Assembly: GCA_002914845.1 (NCBI GenBank)
Contig: JXTC01000013.1
Location: 186,001 to 250,000 of the forward strand
Source of the DNA: Trema orientale
Taxonomy: Eukaryota; Streptophyta; Magnoliopsida; Rosales; Cannabaceae
DNA length: 64,000 nt
Reading direction: 5' to 3'
A program made the translations under genes and the position numbers. Positions 12,560 to 22,759 of this stretch are shown in pieces (position 1 is the stretch's first letter; every line of letters starts with the position of its first letter). The notes below the pieces were generated by a model, which was not told where the DNA came from, searched no databases, and saw only the letters and a program-made list of their open reading frames with translations.

Positions 12560-12962
12560 TTCCGGGATTAATAAATCTGGGCCGTAGATTGAAGAGGTTG
12601 TTTTTTGAGATTAGTGACCAAGATCTACGTGGGAGAATTGATTTTTGAAAATCAGATCAATTAATTTTTGAAATACGAAAAGTTTTGATTTGAAACGACG
12701 GTTGACATGATGGTAATCATCATGTCTACTCGAGAAACAGAGAAGTCTCCTCATGTTTCACCAATCTCCTGAGGAAAAGTGGCACGTGGTTGCGACTATC
12801 AGGGAATGAATGCGTGGTTCTGGAAAGATGTGCTTCGAGATTTTTACGACTCTTCGAGGATTTTCAAAATGATCTCACCACGTCGCATGATTAAGCTCGC
12901 ACTTGTTAAAGTAGAAAGCTCTGTTTAGTCCTTGAGGACTAACAAAGCTGGGGAATAATTAT

Positions 12963-13571
12963 TGTACGATCTTAAATCTATATCATTAGTCAATGCAAGG
13001 AAAAGAGAAAGTCAACGACCGAGTTAAATGCGTCAAGTTGCATGTGTGTTTTTTTGATCAAAGTACGACCTCCTCCGAATGAATAAAGTGCGACCAAAAG
13101 AAAAAGAAAATAGATCAAATTTCTTCAAACAGTAATCTACAAAGAAAAGAAAACAAGCTTATGGGTAGAGAACAAGCAATTCATTTATTAGTTATTACCC
13201 AATTTTGTATTAATACCCGAAATTGTATTTTCTGATTATGTACTTACCTATTTTCACAATTGGGAAAATATTGAGCCACCCTCACCAATATAAAGGGGGC
13301 TGAGTCTCATAATTTTTCACGACACAACTATCTCACGATCACTTTATTACACATTCTCTATAATTCTCTTTGCCCTCATATTGAGACTTAGAGAAACTCT
13401 GGTAATTCTCCAGATTATAGCAAAGAACAGTGGACGTAGGCTCATCTTTTTTGGAGCTGAACCACTATAAAATCTTTGTCTCTTTATTTTGCTTTATTTT
13501 TCAATTCTTTTCACACACAAGTCACATCTTGTAATTTCTTAAATTAATTGTTGACAAAACCCCCATCAACA
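12963..13571 (+). repeat. Probable 3' LTR of the Tat element
   Basis: A purine tract (AAAGCTGGGGAA, ~12945) precedes TGTACGATC, and a block ends at CATCAACA about 609 bp later. Inside are a TATA box (ATATAAAGG, 13288-13296) and a GTGGACGTAGGCTC...GAACCACTATAAA segment (from ~13431) resembling R/U5 sequences of plant LTRs. The partner LTR is outside the window, so both boundaries are estimates. Confidence 0.5.
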
Positions 13572-13950
13572 AATCTTAAGAATGAATCTTCTTCTTCTTT
13601 TCAACTATTTTAAAAAATGTTAATTTAAATGGACAAGCTATGAGGTTATTTTGTTCCTTACGTTATTGAATCTCAAGAAACTTCTTTTTTCTTCCTTGTT
13701 GTTTCGAAGCTCCATGATCAAGCAAGATTTAGAGAGGAAAAGGGAAAAAGTATAACTAATTCTTTAATGTTCCATAACGATTTCAAACTAGTAGATGCTG
13801 AGAGCAAATTAAATTATTTACAGGAAAATATTATTATCTCCTTGTTGAATCTAAGGTTACATAATATTTTATTTTTTACAGGTCTAATACTTGCATATGC
13901 TTTAACTTCTTTATTTTTGATAATATGTGTCTAAAGAGCAATTCGATTTA
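13572..13950. other. Unassigned AT-rich sequence
   Basis: This is the target DNA for the copia insertion at 13956. No open frame, RNA gene or terminal repeat could be supported. The last five bases before the LTR, TTGTG (13951-13955), are the left target duplication. Confidence 0.5.
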
Positions 13951-13955
13951 TTGTG

Positions 13956-14460
13956 TGTTAGGTTACTCGTGTAACCTAGTATGTGGGCCATAGTTTTTTA
14001 TAACAATTATATAATATTAGGGCTGTCTAATTAAGTGGGGCCATTAAGTGATCTAATTGAGGGCTCAGAAAGTTACCTGTTAAGTATAGACTTTGTAATG
14101 TGTGGTTACCTAATCTTAGTCCAATAAGGATTGATGGGGTCTCTATTGGTGACTAGTATATAAAGAACATAACTATAGAATTTTAGTCCCGAAGCCAAAT
14201 AGAACGTGTGCTCATCTTCTCTACCTCCACCAATAGAAAGAGTTCCCATTGAGCATACATGAGTATTTTGGCTGTAGAAGACCTTCTACCCTCATGCTCT
14301 AATCAGTTAATCGCTTCCGCTTACGTGATCTTCCTTTGCTGTCAAACTCAATGAATTCAGGTTAGTCACGTATTTCTCTCAACAAATCTTTTTCCGACAA
14401 TTTGGCATGATAGATCCTAGGATTGTATTTGGTTTAACAATCGATTATGTAAATCTAACA
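13956..14460 (+). repeat. 5' LTR of copia element
   Basis: This LTR is 505 bp with inverted ends TGTTAG/CTAACA. A TATA box (TATATAAAG) lies near 14157. It is flanked on the left by TTGTG, which recurs after the 3' LTR. Confidence 0.95.
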
Positions 14461-14462
14461 AG

Positions 14463-14475
14463 TGGTATCAGGAGC
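14463..14475 (+). other. Primer binding site of copia element
   Basis: TGGTATCAGGAGC begins two bases after the LTR end. It resembles the initiator tRNA-Met complement TGGTATCAGAGC with one extra base. Confidence 0.85.
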
Positions 14476-14776
14476 AGAAAATCATGTTAAATTGCTTAGA
14501 ATAATCATGCATGTCTCTATTTGGTGATATCTTTACCTATTTGGCTTTCTAGGGTTTAGATATAACATGTATGATTGACGAATTTTTCATAATTGTGTTG
14601 AGATATTCAGTGTTTGAGGGTTGAATTCTGAGTTTTGGGTTAAAAAGATTGCAGATTAGGGCAAAAAATCGCATTAAGTTTGAGTTACCCGATTTTAAAA
14701 TCGAGTAGAAAATTCAGGCTGCAGCACGGTACTGCGGCGCCATGCAAGTGACGCTGCATCGCCACCATAAAGATAC

Positions 14777-14844
14777 GGTGGTGCCATAGCACCACCCTTA
14801 CAGCCATGGTAGCGCTGCGGCGCAACAAACTGGCGCCGCAGCGC
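14777..14844 (+). other. Two strong GC hairpins in the copia leader
   Basis: GGTGGTGC (14777-14784) pairs with GCACCACC (14789-14796) across a CATA loop. GCGCTGCGGCGC (14812-14823) pairs perfectly over 12 bp with 14833-14844 across a 9-nt loop. They sit between the primer site and gag in an otherwise AT-rich element, so the leader RNA should be strongly folded here. Confidence 0.7.
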
Positions 14845-15270
14845 CACCACCTGGGTTCAGAAAAATTTTTAGGTCGTTTTTTGACCTATATAAAGCATAT
14901 GGTCTCAATTTTGGGTAGAATTAAGTCGTTTTTGACTCAATTCAAGGAGTTCCAACCTGAAACTTAACCAATCAAGTTTTGTTTTCTTAACTCACCTTTA
15001 GTACGACCCACACTTTATCCGTTGGAAACTCTATTTGGTTCTAAGAGTTGATAAAAGTGCTTAAAACTCAGTCGGTCATCCATTAATTTTTTTTGTGCAT
15101 TGAAATTTTCAGTTTAATATTCTGGACACTTTGGTTGTTATTTTCTTTGCACTATTTGTTTAAATATTTGAAATAGATAAGTTGAAACAACATATTGCCA
15201 AAGTAACCTCTATTGCATAAATTTATTTATTTTGAAATATTTGAATGATTGTGTTTTTATTGTTCATGCG

Positions 15271-15484
15271 AATAATTACCGGCCCAAAGGAAGGTGATTA
15301 TTTGGCCGAATAATGAATACACCTGCGGTAATAGATATGTGTTGGTTATTAAGTTTCCATGTGGACAGTAAATCGGCCCAAAAGAAGATTTGCTATCTGA
15401 CAGGATTTACTGTCAATATTTGATTACTGCACTAAAGAATACCACTTACAAGTTGATAAGTCGGCCCAAAGGAAGGCTTATTGA
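15271..15484 (+). other. Three repeated hairpins sharing the loop GGCCCAAAGGAA in the copia leader
   Basis: The loop sequence GGCCCAAAGGAA (or AAAAGAA in copy 2) occurs at 15281, 15375 and 15463, spaced 94 and 88 bp. Each is flanked by different but complementary arms: AATAATTACC/GGTGATTATT, AGTAAATC/GATTTGCT and GATAAGTC/GGCTTATT. Several arm differences keep pairing through G-U pairs. Conserved loops with covarying stems suggest selection on RNA shape. The site lies about 160 bp upstream of gag. Confidence 0.6.
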
Positions 15485-15625
15485 TGTTGTTCTGGGTATC
15501 TTGTGATGGAAGCCCACCTTATATGTTTGATGTCATGCTAGTATATGTTATTATATTGTATGCTTAGTTTATGACATGTTTTAATGTGAGTTGTTATTTT
15601 TGCTTTTGTTCTCTGTTCAGTTTCT

Positions 15626-16408
15626 GTTTCAAGCATATCTGCTAATTTGAATTCAATTCTTGTGCTTAAAGGCACAAACTTCAAGAAGTGGAAAGAGCAC
15701 GTTATGATTGTGCTCGGTTGCATGGATCTAGACCTTGCACTCAGGAAAGAACAACCTACCACTCTTACAGATGAAAGTTCTGATACGGATGTTAAGAACT
15801 TTGAGCAGTGGGAACATTCTAATCGCATGAGTCTTATGATTATGAAACATTCCATTCCTGAGACCATTAAGGGTGCTGTGCCAGAGGTTGATAATGCTAA
15901 GGCGTTCCTTGACACAATTGCAGAACGTTTCCAAAAGAATGAAAAAGCAGAAACTAGTACCATGCTAAGCAATTTGCTTGCTATGCATTATAAAGGTAAA
16001 AGGAACATCAGGGAGTACATCATAGAAATGTCTAATCTGGCTTCAAAACTAAAGGCACTTAAGTTAGAGCTGTCGGATGACTTGCTCGTGCAATTAGTAC
16101 TACTATCTCTTTCGCCACAATTCAGTCAATTTAAGGTGAGTTACAACACCTAGAAAGAAAAATGGACTCTTAATGAGCTCATATCTCAATGTGTGCAAGA
16201 GGAGGATAGATTGAAGCGAGATAAGACAGAGAGTGCTCATTTAGCAACAGCCTCTCAAGATAAGAAAAGGAAAAGGACTAAGGATAAAGGAGCTACATCC
16301 GGGACTTCACATACTAAAGTACAGAAGAAACAAGATGATGATTCAGCTTGTTTCTTCTGCAAGAAGGCAGGACATATGAAGAAGGAATATCCCAAATACG
16401 CCACCTAG
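15626..16408 (+). pseudogene. Copia gag (UBN2-type) with zinc knuckle (fossil)
   Basis: The frame shows NSILVLKGTNFKKWKEHVMI, DLDLALRKEQP, MLSNLLAMHYKGKRNIREY and LSDDLLVQLVLLSLSPQFSQF, typical of the copia gag polypeptide family (UBN2). A lysine-rich segment and a zinc-knuckle-like CFFCKKAGHMKKEYPKY (near 16350) follow. Gag packages element RNA. The region precedes the protease block and is part of a broken element. Confidence 0.88.
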
Positions 16409-16486
16409 CGTATAAAGAAGGGTAAGCTTCTCAATTTTGTCTGTTCTGAGGTTAATTTTGCTTCTGTACCCAATCATACTTGGTGG

Positions 16487-16690
16487 GTGGATACCAGTGC
16501 CACTACTCACATAAGTGTGTCTATGCAGGGTTGTCTGAGGAGCCGTCTGCCAAGTGATGCTGAAAGATACATCTATATGGGCAACGGCGATACAACTACA
16601 GTAGAGGCAATAGGTCTATTTAGGTTGCAATTAGGTTCCGGTTTACTTTTGGATTTGGATGAGACATTTTTTGTACCGTCATTTAGATAG
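16487..16690 (+). pseudogene. Copia protease region (fossil)
   Basis: The plus-strand product contains the retropepsin-like active-site segment WVDTSATTHIS, then YMGNGDTTTVEAIGLFRL and LDLDETFFVPSFR. This is the usual layout of copia proteases directly after gag. The element is broken. Confidence 0.8.
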
Positions 16691-16711
16691 AATTTAATTT
16701 CCATTTCAGTT

Positions 16712-17990
16712 TTGGACAAATCAGGTTATTCTTGTTCATTTGGAAATAATAAATTTAGTCTTTTTCAGAATTCAAATATTATTGCGACTGGTACTTTGAT
16801 TGATAACCTATATAAAGTTGACACTATTACCTCAATTAATGAAACTTTGTATGTTGAGAAACATGGTACAAAACGCAAAACCACTGAGAATTCCTCTATG
16901 TTATGGCACAAGCAATTAGGACACATCTCTAAACAGAGAATACTGCGTCTTGTGTCAGATGGAATTCTTGACCCACTTCACCTCACAGACTTCACAGTTT
17001 GTGTTGAATGTATTAAAGGTAAACAGACAAATATGCGTAAATTAGGTACTAATAGGAGTTCTAGTGTCTTAGAACTGATACATACTGATATCTGTGGACC
17101 ATTCCCTACAGCTTCATGGAATGGCTAACAGTATTTCATCATGTTCATAGACGATTACTCTCGCTATGGGTACCTATATTTAATTCATGAGAAGTCTCAA
17201 TCCCTGGACGTATTTAAAGCTTTCAAAGCCGAAGTTGAAAATCAACTCAACAAGAAAATTAAAGCCGTCAAATTCGATCGCGGTGGTGAATACTACAGTA
17301 GGTATGATGGATCCGGTGAACAATGTCCAGGATCCTTTGCCCAGTACCTAGAGGAATGTGGAATCGTCCCACAATACCAATGCCAGAAAAACCTAGCATG
17401 AATGATGTTGAGCGACGAAACTGAACACTTAAGGATATGGTGAGGAGTATGATTAGTCATTCCTCCTTACCTGAATCACTCTGGGGAGAAGTACTTAAGA
17501 CTGCAGTTTATATACTCAACAGAATACCCAGCAAATCAGTAGCTAAAACCCCATATGAACTATGGACAGGCAAGAAGCCTAGTATTAAGCACTGACATAT
17601 TTGGAGTTGTCCAGCTGAGGCAAGGCCATACAGGCCACATGAAAAGAAACTGGACTCAAGAACAATAAGCTGCTATTTTGTTGGCTACGCTGAAAGATCT
17701 AGAGGTTTCAAATTCTACGATCCCTCTAATAGGTCCTTTTTCGAGACGGGTAATGCGAGAGTCCTTGAGAATGTTGAGGTTGGGGGGGGGGGAGACAAGG
17801 TTAGAGATATTTTCTTTGAGGAGGAATTTGTTTCTCTTCCTACAGTTGCTATTGGAGGTGATCGTGCTCCTTTGCTTGATATTGTTCAAGAAGCAAATCC
17901 AGAAATTCAAGATAATATTCTGCAACTCCCTGTCCTACATGAGGAAGTTGCTCCTGAAGAGCAACCTCAAGAAGAAGTGCCACTAAGGAG
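16712..17990 (+). pseudogene. Copia pre-integrase and integrase region (fossil)
   Basis: The GAG-pre-integrase zinc region is seen in MLWHKQLGHISKQRI and CVECIKGKQTN. The integrase core follows with ELIHTDICGPFPTASWNG, FIDDYSRYGYLYLIHEKSQ and VKFDRGGEYYS, and then sequence resembling the downstream linker ([31 protein letters not shown]). The block lies between protease and reverse transcriptase as expected for Ty1/copia. It is broken in several places. Confidence 0.88.
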
Positions 17991-17999
17991 ATCTACTAG

Positions 18000-19130
18000 G
18001 GAAAGGAGAAGCGCGATTCCAGATGATTATGTCGTCTATCTCCTAGGACATGAGTTTGATATAGGAGTAGAAAATGATTCAATCAATTTCACTCAAGCCA
18101 AACAAAGTTCAAAATTCCAACAATGGATCGATGCCATGAAGGATGAGATGAAATCCATGAAAGATAATGATGTTTAGGAACTCGTCAAATTGCCAGCAGG
18201 AAAGAAACCTATTGGTTGTAAATAGATTTTTAAAACCAAAAAGGATTCTAAAGGCAATATCGAGAGGTATAAGGCTCGTCTAGTTGCCAAGGGTTTCACT
18301 CAGAAAGAAGTCATTGATTATAAAGAGACTTTCTCTCCAGTTTCTTCGAAAGACTCTTTCAGAATAGTTATGGCACTAATAGCTCATTTTGATCTGGAGC
18401 TATATCAGATGGATGTAAAGACTGCGTTTCTCAATGGTGATATTAAGGAAACGATTTATATGATACAGCCAGAAAACTTTGTAACCAGAGATCCAAAGTC
18501 TATGGTTTGTAAACTAAAGAAATCCATCTATGGTCTTAAACAAGCATCCCGTCAATGGTATCATAAGTTGCATCAAGTTATTTCCTCATTCGGTTTTGAG
18601 GAAAACTTAGTAGATGGATGCATTTATCACAAGTTCAGTGGGAGCAAATGTATCTTCCTAGTCTTGTATATCGATGACATACTTTTAGCAAGCAATGATA
18701 TAGGCTTACTACATGAAACAAAGAGATTTCTATTAAACAAATTTGAGATGAAAGATCTTAGGGAGGCCTCTTTTGTACTAGGGATTAAAATACACCGAGA
18801 TCGCTCTCAGAGCATTCTTGGATTATCACAAAAGAGCTATATCGAAAGGGTGGTTGATAGGTTTGGCATGAGAAAATGTGCCCCAGGAGATACACCCATT
18901 GCTAAGGGTGATAAATTTAGTCTCATTCAATGCCCCGAGAATGAGTTTGAAGCTAAAGAAATGCAGAAGATCCCTTATGCATCTGCAGTAGAGAGTCTGA
19001 TGTATGCTCAGGTGTGTACTCATCCAGATATAACGTACATAGTTGGAGTGTTAGGCAGATATTTAAGCAACCCTGTATGGACCACTGGACAACAGCAAAG
19101 AGAATTTTATGTTATTTATAGAGAACATAA
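18000..19130 (+). pseudogene. Copia reverse transcriptase (fossil)
   Basis: The region opens with LRRSTRERRSAIPDDYVVYL and WIDAMKDEMKSMKDNDV, the usual lead-in. It then has the polymerase core with YQMDVKTAFLNGDIKETIY, CKLKKSIYGLKQASRQWY and the catalytic box LVLYIDDILLASND, followed by FEMKDLREASFVLGIKI and PYASAVESLMYAQVCTHPDI. These are standard Ty1/copia polymerase motifs. The element is broken. Confidence 0.92.
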
Positions 19131-19136
19131 GATTAC

Positions 19137-19652
19137 ATGCTCACTTATCGGAAATCTGATCATTTGAATATCGTGGGGTATTCCGACTCCGATTATGCTG
19201 GATGCCTAGATAGTAAGAGATCCACTTCAGGTTATATTTACCTGCTTGCCGGAGGAGCTGTATCATGGAAGAGTGTTAAGCAGACACTCACAGCTTCATC
19301 CACCATGGAGGCAGAGTTTATAGCTTGTCATGAGGCATCGAATCAAGGGATATGGCTGCGGAATTTTATCACTGGACTGCGAATTGTCGATGGCATTGAG
19401 AGGCCATTGAAGATTTATTGTGATAATAAAGCCGCTGTTCTATATTCCAAAAACAACAGAAGCTCTTCAAAGTCTAAACACATAGACATTAAGTTTCTGG
19501 TTGTTAAAGAAAGAGTTCAGAGTCGCCTAGTGTCTATAGAACATATCGGAACTAACTCCATGTTGGCAGATCCGCTCACCAAAGGTCTAACGCCTAAGGT
19601 GTTTCATGAGTATATTGCTCATATGGGTATTGTACTATTTAAAGATGTTTAG
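19137..19652 (+). pseudogene. Copia RNase H (fossil)
   Basis: Motifs include GYSDSDYAGCLDSKRSTSGY, SWKSVKQTLTASSTMEAEF, LKIYCDNKAAVLYSKNN, KHIDIKFLVVKERV and MLADPLTKGLTPKVFHEY. This is the copia RNase H domain that degrades the RNA template. It ends the coding region about 470 bp before the 3' LTR. Confidence 0.92.
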
Positions 19653-20109
19653 GATTAGTGGGAGTTAGATTTTATGAGTTCTTTTTCGATAGACATATTT
19701 GTTATTTGATATCAATAAAGTGATGGTTTTCTTTTATACTCTGAATTTGTATTTTGTTTTCTTTCTATCTGCTGTTTTGCATAAAGTTGCGGTTTTGCAT
19801 AAAGAGAAAGACTAAGGTTGATTCATTGGAATCATAAAGAAGGACCAATTGGAAATAGGCACGTAAGATCACTTTTCGTATAATTTCCATGTCACACATC
19901 TATACTTGATCTGTGTCATTGAGTATATTGATTTGATAATCATTGATGGGTTTAGTTACCTACCTAAGTGCAATGAAGACCGCTTTGGTTTCATGTTGAT
20001 GTACAAGATGGTTCAGATTGTCCTAAGGGGTAATTTCTTTACAGACAGCAATAAAGTGCGCACTCAAGTTTTCATTATATAATTGTCTCAAGAAAAACTC
20101 ATATAGCCT

Positions 20110-20119
20110 AAGTGGGAGA
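20110..20119 (+). other. Polypurine tract of copia element
   Basis: AAGTGGGAGA lies one base before the 3' LTR start at 20121. It is the normal plus-strand primer position. Confidence 0.85.
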
Positions 20120-20120
20120 T

Positions 20121-20820
20121 TGTTAGGTTACTCGTGTAACCTAGTATATGGGCCATAGTTTTTTATAACAATTATATAATATTAGGATTGTCTAATTAAG
20201 TGGGGCCATTAAGTGATCTAATTGAGGTCTCAGGAAGTTACCTATTAAGTATGGACTTTGTAATGTGTAGTTACCTAATCCTAGTCCAATAAGAATTGAT
20301 GGAGTCTCTATTGGTGACTAGTATATAAAGAACATAACTATCAGGTTTTGGTCCCGAAGCGAAATAGAACATGTGCTCATCTCCTCTACCTCCATCAATA
20401 GAGAGAGTTCCCATTGAGCATACATAGGGCCTGTTTGGGATAACTTTTACTTCCTGAAGTAAAAGCTCTAGAAGATCTTCCTGTAAAAGCTAGTGAGTTC
20501 ATGCTTCATTAAAAAGATCTTCTAATTAAAAAAAGATCTTCTGACAATTCATCCAAACACTCCCAAAAGTAACTTTTGGGCTCCAAAAGATCTTTGGAAG
20601 CTATGCCAAACAGGCCCATAGAATATTTTGACTGTGGAAGACTTTCTACCCTCATGCTCTAATCAGTTAATCGCTTCAGCTTACGTGATCTTCCTTTGCT
20701 GTCAAACTCAATAGATTCAGGTTAGTCACGTGTTTCTCTCAACAAATCTTTTCCTGATAATTTGGCATGATAGATCCTAGGATTGTATTTGGTTTAACAA
20801 TCCATTATGTAAATCTAACA
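20121..20820 (+). repeat. 3' LTR of copia element, with MITE insertion
   Basis: This LTR is 700 bp, of which 191 bp plus a 3-bp repeat are an inserted MITE (20427-20617). Without it the length is about 506 bp, matching the 5' LTR. Confidence 0.95.
20427..20617. mobile_element. 191-bp MITE inside the copia 3' LTR
   Basis: The ends are GGGCCTGTTTGG and CCAAACAGGCCC, a perfect 12-bp inverted repeat extending imperfectly to ~19 bp. It is flanked by ATA on both sides (20424-20426, 20618-20620). The 5' LTR lacks it, so it is a genuine later insertion. A 3-bp duplication suggests PIF/Harbinger-type mobilisation, but ATA is not the classic TAA/TTA, so the superfamily is uncertain. It has no coding capacity. 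Confidence 0.85.
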
Positions 20821-20825
20821 TTGTG

Positions 20826-21389
20826 TCCTTAAGTATAGTTTCATTAGAGAACCTTTCAGTAAAAATATAATTTTTCTAAAACAGATGTGTAGAAAGCAAA
20901 TGGAGGGTGGTAACAGGCCGAACCTAAATTTTTTTGTCTCTGTTTATAATTTTATGACCGTAGTGATCATGACATTTAAAAATACTCCTCAAAAATCATA
21001 AATTACAATCATGAAACTTTTTGACTGCTGGTTATAAATTTTATTATAGTCCTATTAATGTCAATTTAAAAGTGGTCATAAAAAACTTATTTTACCTGAA
21101 AACTTAGTCAAGGTTTTGTCCCATTGTCAGCACAGAATTTAATGAGATATTTTTTATCGCATTACTTAACAAGAATAGTTTACTCTTTTCCTTCGCTTAG
21201 ATTTTTCTTCGGCAGTATTTTTTTATAGTAAAGTTTTAACGAGGTATACTTTTATGCATGATAAACATCTATGGGGGAGTATTATGGAATATTTATTTTT
21301 GGATGCCCATCAAATTGTTTAGAAAGTAAAGATGCTATTGGAAGGAATAAAAAGCAAAGATGTTAAAGCATATAGAGATGCCATCATCA
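20826..21389. other. Unassigned AT-rich sequence
   Basis: No gene, terminal repeat or RNA structure could be supported. It continues the pre-insertion locus of 13572-13955 across the copia target site. Confidence 0.5.
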
Positions 21390-21398
21390 TAAAATATT

Positions 21399-21940
21399 AG
21401 GTTAAATATAGTAATGGTCCATGAATTATATTTATTGTATCACTTTACCTCCCAAATTTTTAACTTACATAATAATGACCCCCATATTATGCAATTATTA
21501 CAGCAATGACCCATTTGTCACAAATGGTTAGTTTTTTAACAGAAAATAGTAATAGACAAAGCGTATAATTAGGCATTATTTACTTCTATGAGTCAGAATA
21601 TCATTTTTAGCCATAATTACTAAACAATACGCTTTGCACAAGACTCGTATATGTTAAAAATTTAATAGTTTGTGAAAAACAGTGATCATTACTGTAATAA
21701 CTGTATAAGTCTTGGTAATCTGCAGTATAAGTTAAAAATTTAGAATCTCATTCTTGACCATAGTTAGTTAATCGTATGCTCTGTAATGACTTATTTTTGT
21801 TAAATATTTAATAGTTTGTGACAAAAAGATTATTATTACAATAATTACATAATTCATGGGCCATTATTGTGTAAGTTGAAAATTCAGATAGCAAAGTGAT
21901 AGTACATGTATAATTCATGAGCTATTAATATCATTAACCC
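21399..21940. mobile_element. MITE copy 1, Mutator-like (9-bp target duplication)
   Basis: The element is about 542 bp. Its left end AGGTTAAATATAGTAATGG matches the inverse of its right end ...ATTAATATCATTAACCC over roughly 45 bp with mismatches. It is flanked by a perfect 9-bp repeat, TAAAATATT (21390-21398 and 21941-21949). Nine-base duplications are the mark of Mutator-like elements. There is no coding sequence. A diverged second copy begins 93 bp downstream. Confidence 0.75.
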
Positions 21941-22032
21941 TAAAATATTTACTAGAGGGATCTTCTCTTAAGAGCTTGTAAATAGGCTGCTTCTTTATAA
22001 CAACATACAAAAACAAATGGAAATAGAAAAAA

Positions 22033-22565
22033 GAATTAATGATAGTAATAATCTCTAAATTATACTCATTATATCACTTTAGCCCACGAGTTTTAAAATC
22101 ACACAATAATGGCGCTTGAATTATGTAATTATTACAACAATGACCTATTTGTTACAAACTGTTAGTTTCTTAACAGAAAATAGTTATGGATAAATTAGGC
22201 GTTAATTACTTCTATGAGTTATAATCTCCTTCATAACCAAAGTTACCAAACTGCGTGCTTTACACATAACCCATTTATGTTAAAAATTTAACAGTTTGTA
22301 AAAAAACAAAAGTCAAATCTGCGATAATTACATAAGTCTTGGTAGTTTACTATGTAAATTGAAAATTTGGAGTTTGATTCTTGACCGCAGTTACCAAACT
22401 ATATATTTTGTAATGATTTATTTTTATTAAATATTTAACACTTTATGACAAAAAGATTATTATTGTAACAATTACATAATTCATGTACTATTACTGTGTA
22501 AGTTGAAAATTCAAGAACTAAAACGATGCAATATATATAATCTAGAGGCTGTAATGTCATTATAC
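22033..22565. mobile_element. MITE copy 2 of the same family
   Basis: The sequence parallels copy 1 end to end: GATAGTAATAATCTCTAAAT at the left, a shared CAATGACCTATTTGTTACAAA-like core, and AATCTAGAGGCTGTAATGTC at the right. Flanks are TAGAAAAAA (22024-22032) and TAGAAAGAA (22566-22574), a 9-bp repeat with one mismatch. It is more decayed than copy 1. Confidence 0.65.
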
Positions 22566-22759
22566 TAGAAAGAAATAAAGGAAAGATAGAAGAAAGAAAA
22601 GAAAAAAAAAGATTGAGAGAAATTATTCTCATATCAATTTTTTATATTAGCATTTATATTCTTTAGCGCTCTAATATTATTTATATACTTTGTATATAGT
22701 TATATACTATATAATTATTTATAATAAAAGAAATTGAAAGAAATATATATAATCTTATA

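Larger units (their letters stand above)
8300..13571 (+). mobile_element. Tat-lineage Ty3/gypsy element, 3' portion
   Basis: This is the downstream part of a large Tat-type (Ogre/Retand/Grande-like) gypsy element. It has the integrase C-terminus at 8300-8692 (+), a noncoding spacer, an antisense gene at 9472-11655 (-), and a probable 3' LTR at 12963-13571. Antisense open frames between pol and the 3' LTR are known in Tat-lineage elements such as maize Grande. The 5' part is not in the window because the younger Tekay-like element interrupts the integrase gene at 8299/8300. The element is broken. Confidence 0.75.
13956..20820 (+). mobile_element. Full-length Ty1/copia retrotransposon
   Basis: The element has LTRs 13956-14460 and 20121-20820, both opening TGTTAGGTTACTCG and ending AAATCTAACA, and perfect 5-bp target duplications TTGTG at 13951-13955 and 20821-20825. 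A tRNA-Met primer site follows the first LTR and a purine tract precedes the second. The coding order is gag, protease, integrase, reverse transcriptase, RNase H, which is the Ty1/copia order. By eye the first 300 bp of the LTRs differ at about 20 places (6-7%), suggesting an age of a few million years at usual plant rates. The coding region is broken, with roughly seven or more breaks. Confidence 0.95.

Noticed and set aside
15538-15972. Minus-strand open frames opposite copia gag
   Set aside because: They are shadows of the gag frame, which has clear UBN2-type motifs.
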